26,462 nt of DNA from an uncultured Ruminococcus sp. (GTDB lineage: Bacteria > Bacillota > Clostridia > Oscillospirales > Ruminococcaceae). A program made the position numbers and the translations under genes. Positions 1 through 8,559 of the stretch are shown one piece after another (the stretch's first letter is position 1; each line of letters begins with the position of its first letter). Under the pieces are notes generated by a model. It saw nothing but the letters and a program-made list of their open reading frames with translations. It was not told where the DNA came from and ran no database searches. The stretch covers positions 1-26,462 of the forward strand of contig USEH01000006.1 in the NCBI GenBank assembly GCA_900553675.1, given 5' to 3'.

Positions 1-499
1 TATCTTCAGTTGTGATGATGGTTGCAGCGCTTTCATCATCTGCCCATCTGACCGTATCTGTAATTTCATCTCTGCTGTAGTATTCATTTGTGCCGGTACT
101 GTTTACGCGATACAATCTGAACTTAGCTCCGGACAGTGGTGTATTACCGTCAGAGTTTGTCTTATAAACCGTCAGAGTGGAGTCCCCATCGTCCCTTACT
201 CGGATATATGTAGAACGCGAGAACAGGTTGGTTATCTCATTATCCGACCAGTCTTCATAGTTGATATTGGTGCCGTTAACCTTACCTGAACCAAACTCAT
301 AATCCTGCCAAAGCTCGTAATATGGCCAGCCGGAGGTTGTGAAAATACGTCTGTACTGTGCAAGCTCGTCACTGTCGTTATGCCTATCCTTATTCGGGTA
401 GTAGTTGAAGGCAACCTGACCGCTTGTAACAGCATCGCTCGGCTTATAAACCAGATAAGTCTTAAATGCGTCGCCATCAGTTTCACTTGACTCGTTCTT
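1..499 (-). pseudogene. In-frame continuation of the surface protein beyond a TAA stop (partial)
   Basis: Reading on in the same frame after the TAA at 500-502, all 166 codons down to the window edge are sense codons. The translation begins KNESSETDGDAF and contains a further Cna-B/SpaA-type segment near 180-100 (STLTVYKTNSDG, then LSGAKFRLYRV), the same fold that ends the upstream part. No ATG or GTG occurs in this frame, and only one late TTG, so it does not look like an independent gene. It is best read as the C-terminal part of the same adhesin, cut off by one nonsense codon or a sequencing error. The true end, where a sortase signal would be expected, lies outside the window. Confidence 0.75.
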
Positions 500-3400
500 T
501 TAAATATATCCCTTGTACATATCAGGCTTACCTATGTCATAGAAGCTCGTACTGGGTTTACTTATTCTCATTTTTGCGTAAATCCATGTAAGGGTATTGT
601 CTATTTCACCTTGCGATGCAAAAAGGTTCAAAGTGTTGACAACGTAGCCCGGACCGCGTCCAACGATAACTCCGTCGTTTTCAGTTCCTGCGTTGGCGTA
701 AATAGTATCCTCGGTGACAAGAACCATGATGTCAGTTGTGTTAATTTTGTATCCCAAAGGAGCTTTGATTTCCTTGACAATGTATTGACCGTCATCAAGA
801 TTCGTAAATTCACCGGTTCCTGTGTGAACGCTGTCAAGCTGACTTGTCGTTGTAGTCTGAAGCGGGAATATTGTGTTGCTTCCATCTGTAATAACGCCGG
901 TATTGCTGTCAATTGAATAGTTTGCCGAAAGTTCAGCATAGATGCCGCTGTTTGTGCGGTAAAGGATTTTTTCGGTGAGTTCATCTTGATGAACATTATA
1001 GATAGCAAAGGTTGCGCCATTTATCAAGGTGTTGTTTTCATCCGTTTTCTGAACGAGAATCTTGTTGATAAGGTTTGGAACTCTGATGTTTGCGCCGAAG
1101 GCTCTTTCAAAGCCTTTGGTACCTGTCGGAACTACATTTATTCTTGCAAGCTCATCATCATGCGAGTATACTCCGTGTGTATTTTCTAATGTCGCTTCAT
1201 ACAGGCTGTTCTCTGATGTCCAGTAGAAGCCAACGGTATAGCGGGTATTCTTCTTGTTTTTATCGTCAAGCATACGATAATAAGTGGCTATGTTTCCGGG
1301 GAGGTTTTCAAGAGTCACCTGCATATCGCAAGACGGTGAAACCTTGAATACAACTTCGTTTCCTTCGGCCTGCGATTTTTGCGCCGCTTCAATCGCCGCT
1401 GAAACGATATTACCACCATGGGCTTTGACATCCTCCAATTGGTAACCATACATATCGTTGCCATAAACCGGAGTCCAGCTGCTATCGCTTCCTAAAGCCG
1501 TCGGGTAGCCGTTTGAATCAACAGGACCGGTGTACTTCATAACAACAGCAAACAGTGTGCCATGTGTTTGTGTTGTTACATGATTGTTTGCTTCGTCGCG
1601 ATCTATTTCATAATAAGTTACAGGTTCAGCTCCAGTATCTGTCTTAAGCCAGATAGTATCAGTTGCTGTTACCTGAAGGGTAGGCGCCGCTCGCGAACCG
1701 GATTCACTTGTGTTCCGACATCGCAGAATAGTTTGCTCAGCGCCCGTCCATATCTCAAGGGAAACATCCTTTGAAACAACTCTGTATCCATCCGGAACCT
1801 TAATCTCTCTGAGAATGAAATGATCGCCGAACTTCTCTCTGATCTCCGTCAGAGTAAGTGGTACATTGTTTACAGTATCCTCAAAAATCATTTCGCCTTG
1901 ATTATTGGTAATACCGGTGTAAAGAGCGTTTACGAGCGAACCATTAGCATCGTAAAAATCACCGTTGGCGTTGTATATGGGACTTTCAGGCTCGTTTACA
2001 AGATGTCCATCTTTAGTATTTAGCATATGATAATCCGCATCAGCCGCATAAACCGCAAACTTCGCGCCCGGAACAACCTGACCGTACTGGTCAACCTTAT
2101 AAATAGCAGTCTTGGGTATGCTTATAAGGTTATATTTAAGTTCGAGGTTTGATGAGTAGTTACCTCGCTCAAGGTAGAAGAATTTAAGCGTGTGGGTTGT
2201 GTTATCCGCAAATGTTGCAGGTTGAGTATCTGACCATTTTGTGGTATCTGATTTGCCTGCTGCTATAAAAGCTTCGTTTAGAGTGGTATTATGAGCGCCA
2301 TTAATTGCAACTTCGCCGGTAACAAAGTTAATATCAATGCTGCAAGCGTCGTGTATGCCGCCGCCGTCGCCGATGAGAACATCGTCAATGAATATCCACA
2401 CGTCATCATCGCCAGAGAAGTGGAATGAGGTTGGAATACCACTATTTTGTTTGGTGTAGCCGCCGTTCTTTTGGAAGAAGCGCGTTGTTATCGTCATGCC
2501 AAAGTAGTGATTTACCTGAGAATCATCACGAGCCAATTCCATGATCTGAGGAGCTTTATTAAATGGGAAGAATTGACCTACGCCTCCTCCTTTTTCTTTA
2601 ACGCCCGGCTGATCGTAGATGTAGATATTATTGTCTTCCTGATTATATTCAGCCATAGTTTGCTTACAGTCAAAGTAGAAATAACCCTCATCATTGTTGC
2701 GAAGCAATCCGCCGACGTTTGTATATGACGCCTTGCCCATGTGCGATATATCAGGATCGAACAGGTATGCAAGGGATTCATTGCTGCCGGTTGTTTCTTG
2801 CGAAAGGAAAGGATAGCCGTCATTGCCCAATGTTCTGCTGACAATATTGTAAAATGGGGGCTCGCCAGCTCCAACCCACTGGTTTATATCACCATCGTCA
2901 TTATAAACAAAATGCAGTCTGTGATTTTTATTAATGCCTAAATCCGAATTACTACCTACATCAGGTATATACCGTCCCTCTGTATCGTCAGAAGCAGTCC
3001 AATAGTCAAACATATTTATAATAGTATTGGATGATGATACGGTGGGAATACGATGGGCAGTTTGCTCGCTGTTGCTATAGTGTTCAAGCTTTATGAAGCT
3101 GCCCTCAGAGGATTCAGGATACGCAAGCCAATGCGTGGTGTTACCATTACTCTGAGGCTTGTCACCGAAGTATGAGTTGAGATAGTAAGTTTCGCCATCA
3201 ATCATTTTGGAAATGACAATATGCTTAGGATAACCAGGATATTCGCTAGAATTAACTGCATTAACAGTAAAAGCAGTAGCGGCGTTTTTGTCTTGTGTCA
3301 GTATAACTTGTCTTGTACTCTTATCCCATTCTTTGATGCCAGCATCACCAAAGACTAAATAATTTCTATAGTTATCATTGCCTTTGTAGTAAATATAGTA

Positions 3401-5290
3401 TTCACCGGTGGCTTGATTTCTTTCAAAATACCAGCGCTCATATTGCGAATAATCTCCTGCATCTTCTTTCGGAATTGCTTTTAGATAATTAAATCCTCCC
3501 TTTTGATAAGTTATGTCGCCCATAAGGTTATTGCCTTGGTGACCAAAGATAATATATGGTACATTTTCATCTATGCTGTTGAAAGGAACTTGAGCCCATA
3601 CATTACCCCTATTCCAATAAATGCTGCCATCAGGATAATATCCCCAAGTACCATCAGCGTTTGCCAGCATCATAATTTCATTGTCCAATGTAACATTGTC
3701 AGGGTCTATTTCGCACTCCTCGGTATGCTCGTGCTCCTCCATGCCGCAGATAAGCTCCCACTTGCCGTAGCAATGGATATCATGGAAGTGACCCAAAGAC
3801 TCCTCCAATGGGCAGATGATGTTCATGTTTTCATCAAAACAGCCGTACTCAAAGCTGTGAAGGTGAGCGCCTTCACCCTCCGGAATTTCACAGGTCAGGG
3901 CGGTTGCATCTATCGGGATTTCTTCGATTATATAGCAAATGCCTTCACACTCCTGCGTGTGCTGATGTGTTCTTACTGCCATCATTCCGCAGACAAGCTC
4001 TCCCGACTCGTTATAACAGCTAAAGGTATGTTCATGCAAAATGACCTCAGGAAGGGTGCACATGCCCGATTCCGAAACGTTATTCTGATCTACAAATCCT
4101 TCCGGATTCTCCGGTACATCAAGATTGCCAAGCCCAGCGGCATTGTTAAGCCCGTCGGAAATTACCGGATCATCCGAATTGCTCACATTATCAATGTTGT
4201 CCGGCACATCGGAAACAATAGGTTCGTCATATGTTCCAAACAGATCGGTAATGCCGGATTCATCGGGAATATTCGGCTCTTCGGTCTCGGCAGCAGCTGC
4301 CGGATCTTCTGGGCTTTCCATTAAGCCGTAGTTTTCGGTGCTTATCGCCATTGGGTCGAAAGCATATTCGCCCGCATCCATGACTTCGCCTGCTTCTGCC
4401 TTTGTGCAGATTAAAACCTTCTCATAAATATAGCAGTCGTCTGTATGCTGATGAACGGGTGATGTAGTAACGGTTTCTGCGGCAGGGTTGCCGAGTTCTG
4501 GCGGTATATCGCCAAAGGCAGAATCGTTTGTTGTGACAGCAGTAACGGCTTCGTTCTGCATGATGTCTGATACAGGGAAATCTGTCTGAGCTGCTTCGCT
4601 GAATGGCTCCGTAACAGCGGGTTCAGAGACAGGCTCGGACACTGGGTCTACGATAGGCTCAGCGGCAGTCTCAGTAACAGGCTCGCTAAGTGCGGGCAAA
4701 GCGGGTTCAGCGGTCACGTCGGTCTCTGCAACTGTTGTAACCTCGCCAAATGCAAATTCATCAGCAGGAGGAGCAGGGAAGAGGCTATTGTCCGTGTTTA
4801 GTGTAGGCTCGTTCACAATGCCGTCGACAATTTCGTTTCCGAATATATCAGTTTCGGGAGCATCGAACCCGCAGATGTATTTTTTACGAAGCTCGTAGCA
4901 TTCGTCAGTATGTATGTGCGGTTCGTTTATATCATCCTGTGGGATATTGCATGATTCATCGTGAATATGCAAGGATATTTCCGGCAGGGGGCACCAAAGG
5001 CTTCCGTCCTCATCATAGCAGTTTTCGTCATGAATATGAACGACGAAATCAGCTTCGCCGCAATTCAGTGCGCCAAGCTCGTCATAGCAGGCGCTGGTAT
5101 GATGGTGAATGATCGGATTGATTTCCGCCGGAATGGCAGTTGTTTTATTTTCAGACATGATTTGTCTGTAACATTCATCTGTGTGGATATGCTCTTTAAA
5201 GCCGCAGTAGGTGGGTATCTCCATGGTGATGGCAGGCAGAATCAATGCATATGTAGTGCAGAAAACTACAATGCATCCCAATGCAAACAC
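500..5290 (-). CDS. Giant cell-surface adhesin-like protein with His/Cys repeats, fibro-slime and Cna-B domains (interrupted)
   Basis: A 1596-codon open frame starting at GTG. It opens with a membrane segment carrying CTTYALILPAIT, an N-terminal motif common in clostridial surface proteins. Residues 34-140 and 280-526 hold eleven HxHxxxC units, usually HxHxxxCY followed by LxC (34, 62, 85, 108, 125, 280, 419, 442, 477, 501, 520). They are separated by Pro/Glu/Thr/Ser-rich and acidic linkers (about 145-275 and 300-410). A fibro-slime/PA14-like domain with FSGDDDVWIFIDD lies near 905-1060. Cna-B/SpaA-type domains follow at about 1063-1170 and 1400-1550 (GAKFAVY, GATFAIY, KEIKAPLGY). The GTG lacks a good Shine-Dalgarno and its product lacks the basic residues before the membrane segment; these are encoded just upstream (KNSRRLAWKRIV), so the natural start is upstream, beyond a TGA. 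No LPxTG precedes the TAA. Role: probably wall-anchored adhesion or metal binding; substrate unknown. Confidence 0.85.
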   Translation of the reverse strand: MFALGCIVVFCTTYALILPAITMEIPTYCGFKEHIHTDECYRQIMSENKTTAIPAEINPIIHHHTSACYDELGALNCGEADFVVHIHDENCYDEDGSLWCPLPEISLHIHDESCNIPQDDINEPHIHTDECYELRKKYICGFDAPETDIFGNEIVDGIVNEPTLNTDNSLFPAPPADEFAFGEVTTVAETDVTAEPALPALSEPVTETAAEPIVDPVSEPVSEPAVTEPFSEAAQTDFPVSDIMQNEAVTAVTTNDSAFGDIPPELGNPAAETVTTSPVHQHTDDCYIYEKVLICTKAEAGEVMDAGEYAFDPMAISTENYGLMESPEDPAAAAETEEPNIPDESGITDLFGTYDEPIVSDVPDNIDNVSNSDDPVISDGLNNAAGLGNLDVPENPEGFVDQNNVSESGMCTLPEVILHEHTFSCYNESGELVCGMMAVRTHQHTQECEGICYIIEEIPIDATALTCEIPEGEGAHLHSFEYGCFDENMNIICPLEESLGHFHDIHCYGKWELICGMEEHEHTEECEIDPDNVTLDNEIMMLANADGTWGYYPDGSIYWNRGNVWAQVPFNSIDENVPYIIFGHQGNNLMGDITYQKGGFNYLKAIPKEDAGDYSQYERWYFERNQATGEYYIYYKGNDNYRNYLVFGDAGIKEWDKSTRQVILTQDKNAATAFTVNAVNSSEYPGYPKHIVISKMIDGETYYLNSYFGDKPQSNGNTTHWLAYPESSEGSFIKLEHYSNSEQTAHRIPTVSSSNTIINMFDYWTASDDTEGRYIPDVGSNSDLGINKNHRLHFVYNDDGDINQWVGAGEPPFYNIVSRTLGNDGYPFLSQETTGSNESLAYLFDPDISHMGKASYTNVGGLLRNNDEGYFYFDCKQTMAEYNQEDNNIYIYDQPGVKEKGGGVGQFFPFNKAPQIMELARDDSQVNHYFGMTITTRFFQKNGGYTKQNSGIPTSFHFSGDDDVWIFIDDVLIGDGGGIHDACSIDINFVTGEVAINGAHNTTLNEAFIAAGKSDTTKWSDTQPATFADNTTHTLKFFYLERGNYSSNLELKYNLISIPKTAIYKVDQYGQVVPGAKFAVYAADADYHMLNTKDGHLVNEPESPIYNANGDFYDANGSLVNALYTGITNNQGEMIFEDTVNNVPLTLTEIREKFGDHFILREIKVPDGYRVVSKDVSLEIWTGAEQTILRCRNTSESGSRAAPTLQVTATDTIWLKTDTGAEPVTYYEIDRDEANNHVTTQTHGTLFAVVMKYTGPVDSNGYPTALGSDSSWTPVYGNDMYGYQLEDVKAHGGNIVSAAIEAAQKSQAEGNEVVFKVSPSCDMQVTLENLPGNIATYYRMLDDKNKKNTRYTVGFYWTSENSLYEATLENTHGVYSHDDELARINVVPTGTKGFERAFGANIRVPNLINKILVQKTDENNTLINGATFAIYNVHQDELTEKILYRTNSGIYAELSANYSIDSNTGVITDGSNTIFPLQTTTTSQLDSVHTGTGEFTNLDDGQYIVKEIKAPLGYKINTTDIMVLVTEDTIYANAGTENDGVIVGRGPGYVVNTLNLFASQGEIDNTLTWIYAKMRISKPSTSFYDIGKPDMYKGYI

Positions 5291-5359
5291 TATTCTTTTC
5301 CAAGCAAGACGACGGCTGTTTTTGACTATTAAACCGTCCTTGTCATTAGCTTTATTGTT

Positions 5360-5386
5360 TCACATATGTATGTACCTCTTTTTCAT
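5360..5386 (-). promoter_or_regulatory. Translation-initiation region with ATG immediately followed by in-frame TGA
   Basis: On the minus strand a good Shine-Dalgarno (AGAGG, 5375-5379) lies 9 nt before ATG (5365-5363). The next codon is TGA (5362-5360), then 23 open codons (NNKANDKDGLIV, then KNSRRLAWKRI) lead into the long frame. A further in-frame ATG at 5386-5384 starts MKKRYIHM and runs into the same TGA. Either TGA is a mutation or error in the real N-terminus, or this is a start-stop mini-ORF after which ribosomes reinitiate. The expected basic residues before the membrane segment are encoded here, which favours a damaged start. Confidence 0.6.
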
Positions 5387-5419
5387 GCTACTTGACTGTA
5401 CTTTACATCAGCGCAAATA

Positions 5420-5448
5420 AGTATACTATTCGTTGAAAAAACGTACAA
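5420..5448 (-). promoter_or_regulatory. Candidate sigma-A promoter, proximal, for the surface protein
   Basis: Minus-strand TTGTAC (5448-5443), 17-nt spacer, TATACT (5425-5420). It would start transcription near 5413, about 48 nt before the ATG at 5365. Position and spacing fit; the -35 is imperfect. Confidence 0.45.
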
Positions 5449-5460
5449 TTATGTTATAAT
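5433..5460 (+). promoter_or_regulatory. Candidate sigma-A promoter pointing away from the surface gene
   Basis: Plus-strand TTGAAA (5433-5438), 16-nt spacer, TATAAT (5455-5460). It overlaps the proximal minus-strand promoter and faces the 3' end of htpG. No convincing plus-strand gene lies downstream, so it is either fortuitous in AT-rich DNA or drives a small RNA of roughly 240 nt ending at the hairpin at 5684-5699. Confidence 0.35.
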
Positions 5461-5525
5461 ATATCAAAAAGTTTTATGTAATAAGTTCAAAATTGATGAG
5501 AATATATTGAATTTATAACTAAGTT

Positions 5526-5554
5526 ATTATAGCACAAACCTGCGAAATTATCAA
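5526..5554 (-). promoter_or_regulatory. Candidate extended -10 sigma-A promoter, distal, for the surface protein
   Basis: Minus-strand TTGATA (5554-5549), 17-nt spacer ending in TGC (extended -10), TATAAT (5531-5526). It is the best promoter match in this intergenic stretch and would give a leader of about 155 nt before the ATG at 5365. The remainder of the 5387-5736 gap is AT-rich and holds no gene I can support. Confidence 0.55.
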
Positions 5555-5672
5555 TAGTGAATATTAAATTTCTATAATTTATTCTGCAAATCTGCCTTAT
5601 TTTATCATGAGATGATTTTGAGAGCAAAACCATTGCGGTTAAACCTCGCAAAATCGATTTGTTCAAGATTAT

Positions 5673-5699
5673 AAAAAAGAAAAGTCGGAGTGTACCGAC
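5673..5699 (-). terminator. Intrinsic terminator of htpG
   Basis: On the minus strand a 5-bp GTCGG/CCGAC stem with a 6-nt loop (5699-5684) is followed by TTTTCTTTTTT (5683-5673). It lies about 37 nt after the htpG stop codon. Confidence 0.7.
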
Positions 5700-5736
5700 C
5701 TTTCTTATAAGCTTGTTCACATTAAAAGCGTTCAAC

Positions 5737-7620
5737 TCACACCATCAAATCGCAGACGAGATTGGAAAGCTCTGTAGGATTGGAAATTTCCATTCCGCCG
5801 ATAAGCCTTGCCTGAGCGTAAAGTATCTTAGAGTACTTTGCAAGCTTGTCTTTATCTGATTCGTAAAGCTTTTTAAGGCTTTGTGCTATCGGGTGGTTGA
5901 GATTTATTTCAAGGACGGTCTGAGCCTTAATGCTGCCGTCATTGTCCGGCATGGTGTTAAGCACTTTTTCCATCTCAAGGGATATTCCGCCCTCACTCGA
6001 AATGCATACAGGGTGATCCTTTAAGGTGTTAGTGAACTTTACTGCGCTGACAGCACCAGAAAGTGAATCCTTCATAAAGCTGAGCAGACCGTCGTTAGAC
6101 TCGTTTTCGGTCTTAAGACTCTCTTTTTCCTCCTCGGTTGAGATATCCAGCGACTGATCAGATACGTTTACAAAGCTCTTACCCTCGTATTCTCCGAGAG
6201 CCTTCAGCGCAAATTCATCGACGTCGTCTTTAAGATAAAGCACCTCAAAGCCCTTGTCAACAACAGCTTCCGACTGAGGAAGCATTGCACAGGCGTCTAT
6301 GCTCGAACCGCAGGCATAGTAAATTGATTTCTGCTCCTCTCTCATTCTTCCAAGATACTCTTTAAGGGTTACAAGCTTCTTTTCATTGGATGAGGTGAAC
6401 ATCACCAAATCCTTAAGAACGTCCTTGTGCATACCGTAATTAGAATAAAGACCGAATTTAAGCTGTAAGCCAAGGGAGGAGTAGAACTTCTCATATTTCT
6501 CGCGGTCGTTTTCAAGCATTTTTGTAAGCTCGTTCTTGATTCTCTTTTCAACCGCTCTTGCAATAACCTGAAGCTGGCGGTCGTGCTGCAAAGTCTCACG
6601 AGAGATATTAAGAGCTAAGTTTGCGCTGTCGATAACGCCGTGAACAAAGCCGAAGTAATCGGGAAGCAGGTCGGAGCATTTGTCCATTATAAGAACTCCA
6701 CTCGAATAAAGCTGCAAGCCTTTTTCGTAGTTCTTTGAATAGTAGTCAAACGGCGCATGAGATGGGATAAACAAAAGCGCGTCGAAAGCCGCGGTACCAT
6801 CCACAGAGAAGTGAAGAACCTTAGAAGGAGCTTCATAATCATAGAATTTCTCGCGGTAGAATTTATTGTATTCCTCTTCGGTGATTTCAGATGACGAGCG
6901 CTTCCACAGCGGAATCATGCTGTTGAGGGTAGCTGTTGTCTTGACGGTTTCGTATTCATCCTTGCTGCCCTCTTTAAGCTTGGATTCCTCAACCTCCATC
7001 TTGATGGGGTAGCGGATGTAGTCGGAATACTTTCTTATAAGCTCCCTGATTCTGTATTCGTCCAGATATTCGCTGTACTTTTCGTCGTCGTTGTCATCAC
7101 GCAGGTGAAGGATTATTTCTGTTCCGGCTTCCGCCTTTTCACAGGGTTCAACGGTATATCCGTCCACGCCGGAGGACTGCCACTGCCATGCTTCATCGCT
7201 TCCACAGACCTTTGATTTAACGGTTATAAGGTCGGCAACCATAAAAGCAGAATAAAAGCCAACGCCAAACTGACCGATTATATCTGTCTTTTCCTTGGCT
7301 TCATCGCTCTGCTTGAAGTCGTAAGAGCCGCTCTTTGCGATGGTACCCAAGTTGTTTTCAAGCTCGTCACGTGTCATGCCGCAGCCGTTGTCGGTTATGG
7401 TAAGAGTTTTTTTCTCCTTGTCCGGAACAATCCAGATTTCATACTCACCGTTTTCAAGCGAAGCGCTTGAATCGTTGAGGGCGCGGAAATGACGCTTGTC
7501 CAAAGCGTCGCTTGCGTTTGATATTAACTCTCTGAGGAAGATTTCCTTGTGGGTGTAAACGGAGTTAATCATCATATCAAGCAGCTTTTTAGATTCTGTT
7601 TTAAATTCTTTTTTTGCCAT
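5737..7620 (-). CDS. htpG: Chaperone protein HtpG (bacterial Hsp90)
   Basis: A cytoplasmic ATP-dependent chaperone that acts as a dimer on partly folded clients. The 627-residue length is normal for bacterial Hsp90. The N-terminal GHKL ATPase shows ELISNASDALDK (31-42), with the catalytic Glu and Mg-binding Asn, then DNGCGM (78-82 region), GTIAKSG and GQFGVGFYSAFMVAD. The middle domain shows NISRETLQ. No MEEVD tail is present, as expected for a bacterium. The ATG at 7620 is preferred over one 11 codons upstream because AAGGAG sits 7 nt before it and because MAKKEF matches the usual start of the family. The gene appears monocistronic, with its own terminator. No CIRCE element is visible upstream. 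Confidence 0.97.
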   Translation of the reverse strand: MAKKEFKTESKKLLDMMINSVYTHKEIFLRELISNASDALDKRHFRALNDSSASLENGEYEIWIVPDKEKKTLTITDNGCGMTRDELENNLGTIAKSGSYDFKQSDEAKEKTDIIGQFGVGFYSAFMVADLITVKSKVCGSDEAWQWQSSGVDGYTVEPCEKAEAGTEIILHLRDDNDDEKYSEYLDEYRIRELIRKYSDYIRYPIKMEVEESKLKEGSKDEYETVKTTATLNSMIPLWKRSSSEITEEEYNKFYREKFYDYEAPSKVLHFSVDGTAAFDALLFIPSHAPFDYYSKNYEKGLQLYSSGVLIMDKCSDLLPDYFGFVHGVIDSANLALNISRETLQHDRQLQVIARAVEKRIKNELTKMLENDREKYEKFYSSLGLQLKFGLYSNYGMHKDVLKDLVMFTSSNEKKLVTLKEYLGRMREEQKSIYYACGSSIDACAMLPQSEAVVDKGFEVLYLKDDVDEFALKALGEYEGKSFVNVSDQSLDISTEEEKESLKTENESNDGLLSFMKDSLSGAVSAVKFTNTLKDHPVCISSEGGISLEMEKVLNTMPDNDGSIKAQTVLEINLNHPIAQSLKKLYESDKDKLAKYSKILYAQARLIGGMEISNPTELSNLVCDLMV

Positions 7621-7731
7621 GATAATTCTCCTTTTGGAATAATTTTTTATCAAACAGTTATGATAACACCTATTTTCAAAAATACTATGAAAATAATGTG
7701 AAATTTCTGTTACAATTATTCACAGAAAATT

Positions 7732-7756
7732 ACAGAGCGGAGGTTATCCGCTCTGT
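7732..7756 (-). terminator. Hairpin terminator downstream of the flavoprotein gene
   Basis: A perfect 9-bp inverted repeat (ACAGAGCGG/CCGCTCTGT) with a 7-nt loop lies about 28 nt past the flavoprotein stop. On the minus strand it is followed by AATTTTC, a modest U-tract. The plus side has no T-run, so it serves the minus-strand gene. Confidence 0.65.
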
Positions 7757-7783
7757 CCATGATTCGTATGCTATGGTGAAAAC

Positions 7784-8401
7784 TTATCTTATAAAGTTTG
7801 TTCTTATCGTTTCTTCCTTTTCGGGAAGACCGTATTTTTCCTTGCCCAAAGCAATCGACTTCATCAGGAAGGACATATTCTTTGCAAGTGTTCTCATCAT
7901 CTGAAGTCCCTCAAGGTCGTTTTGTGCATCCTCTGCGCTGTTGCCGTGAATTCCGTTCCAGTACTGACCGGACGCAACCGGCATACCGCTAATTGTGAAG
8001 AACTTGTTAAGCTCGTCAAATGTCGCCGTCAGACCGCCTCTTCTCGCAGAGCAGACCGCCGCGCCCACCTTCATGCGCTTGTCAAAGTGAGTGCTATAGA
8101 AAAGTCTTGTAAGAAAAGCAACCAAGGTTGCATTTGCGGCTGCATAGTAAACAGGCGAGCCGACAACCAAGCCATCGCACTCCTCAAACTTCTGAGCCGC
8201 TTCGTTTACGACATCGTTAAAAGCGCATTTTCCGGTTTTGTAGCATGACTTGCAGGCAACGCAGCTTCTTATGTCCTTGTTTCCGATGTGCAAAAGCTCT
8301 ACTTCTATGCCCTCAGCTTCAAAGACTTTTTTCATCTCGTTAAGCGCTGTAAAGGTGCTTCCACTTGCGTGAGGACTTCCGTTGATCATTAATACCTTCA
8401 T
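7784..8401 (-). CDS. Flavodoxin-fold NAD(P)H-dependent reductase, iron-sulfur flavoprotein type
   Basis: A 205-aa protein with the FMN_red/flavodoxin-like fold. GSPHASGSTFTAL (8-20) is the FMN phosphate-binding loop and GSPVYY is the second flavin-contact loop. Cys47, Cys50, Cys53 and Cys59 form CX2CX2CX5C, the compact motif that binds a 4Fe-4S cluster in iron-sulfur flavoproteins of anaerobes. It probably transfers electrons or reduces small substrates in the cytoplasm; the physiological substrate cannot be told from sequence. AGGAG lies about 9 nt before the ATG. A promoter and a terminator bracket it as a single-gene unit, divergent from the GH98 genes. Confidence 0.88.
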   Translation of the reverse strand: MKVLMINGSPHASGSTFTALNEMKKVFEAEGIEVELLHIGNKDIRSCVACKSCYKTGKCAFNDVVNEAAQKFEECDGLVVGSPVYYAAANATLVAFLTRLFYSTHFDKRMKVGAAVCSARRGGLTATFDELNKFFTISGMPVASGQYWNGIHGNSAEDAQNDLEGLQMMRTLAKNMSFLMKSIALGKEKYGLPEKEETIRTNFIR

Positions 8402-8448
8402 TGTACACTACTCCTTTTCTGTTTTTAAATATGTATACTTTCAAATAT

Positions 8449-8477
8449 ATTATATATTCATTATCACAAAATAGCAA
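8449..8477 (-). promoter_or_regulatory. Candidate sigma-A promoter of the flavoprotein gene
   Basis: Minus-strand TTGCTA (8477-8472), 17-nt spacer, TATAAT (8454-8449). Transcription would begin about 40 nt before the start codon at 8401. Confidence 0.6.
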
Positions 8478-8496
8478 TAGATTCAGAAAATAAAAC

Positions 8497-8559
8497 GGAC
8501 ATATTTTTATATAAGGTGGTCATTTTTAATAATAGTTTGGTCGTTTTTAAAATATTCTT
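8497..8559 (+). repeat. Three direct repeats with a 21-bp period upstream of the GH98 promoter
   Basis: GGACATATTTTTAT (8497), GGTCATTTTTAATA (8518) and GGTCGTTTTTAAAA (8539) begin exactly 21 bp apart, two helical turns, and the array ends on the -35 element at 8558. Repeats on one DNA face touching the -35 are typical activator sites. The 21-bp pitch resembles paired LytTR-type sites, but the bases do not match a consensus I know, so the regulator is unassigned. Confidence 0.55.

Noticed and set aside
3503..4324. 273-codon plus-strand open frame antisense to the adhesin
   Set aside because: It mirrors the His/Cys repeat and acidic regions of the minus-strand gene, has no ribosome-binding site and no recognisable domain; it is a shadow frame.
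1..5386. Reassignment of TGA or TAA as a sense codon in this organism
   Set aside because: htpG, the Cys-rich peptide, the M50 gene and the radical SAM gene end at TGA in the expected place, and many genes end at TAA; no other recognised gene contains internal stops.
5487..5735. 82-codon minus-strand frame just after htpG
   Set aside because: It spans the htpG terminator and the adhesin promoter, lacks a Shine-Dalgarno and resembles no family; treated as chance.
7657..7667. Short palindrome GTTATGATAAC upstream of htpG
   Set aside because: Only 5+5 bp and found once; no known heat-shock operator (CIRCE) matches, so it was not called as a regulatory site.
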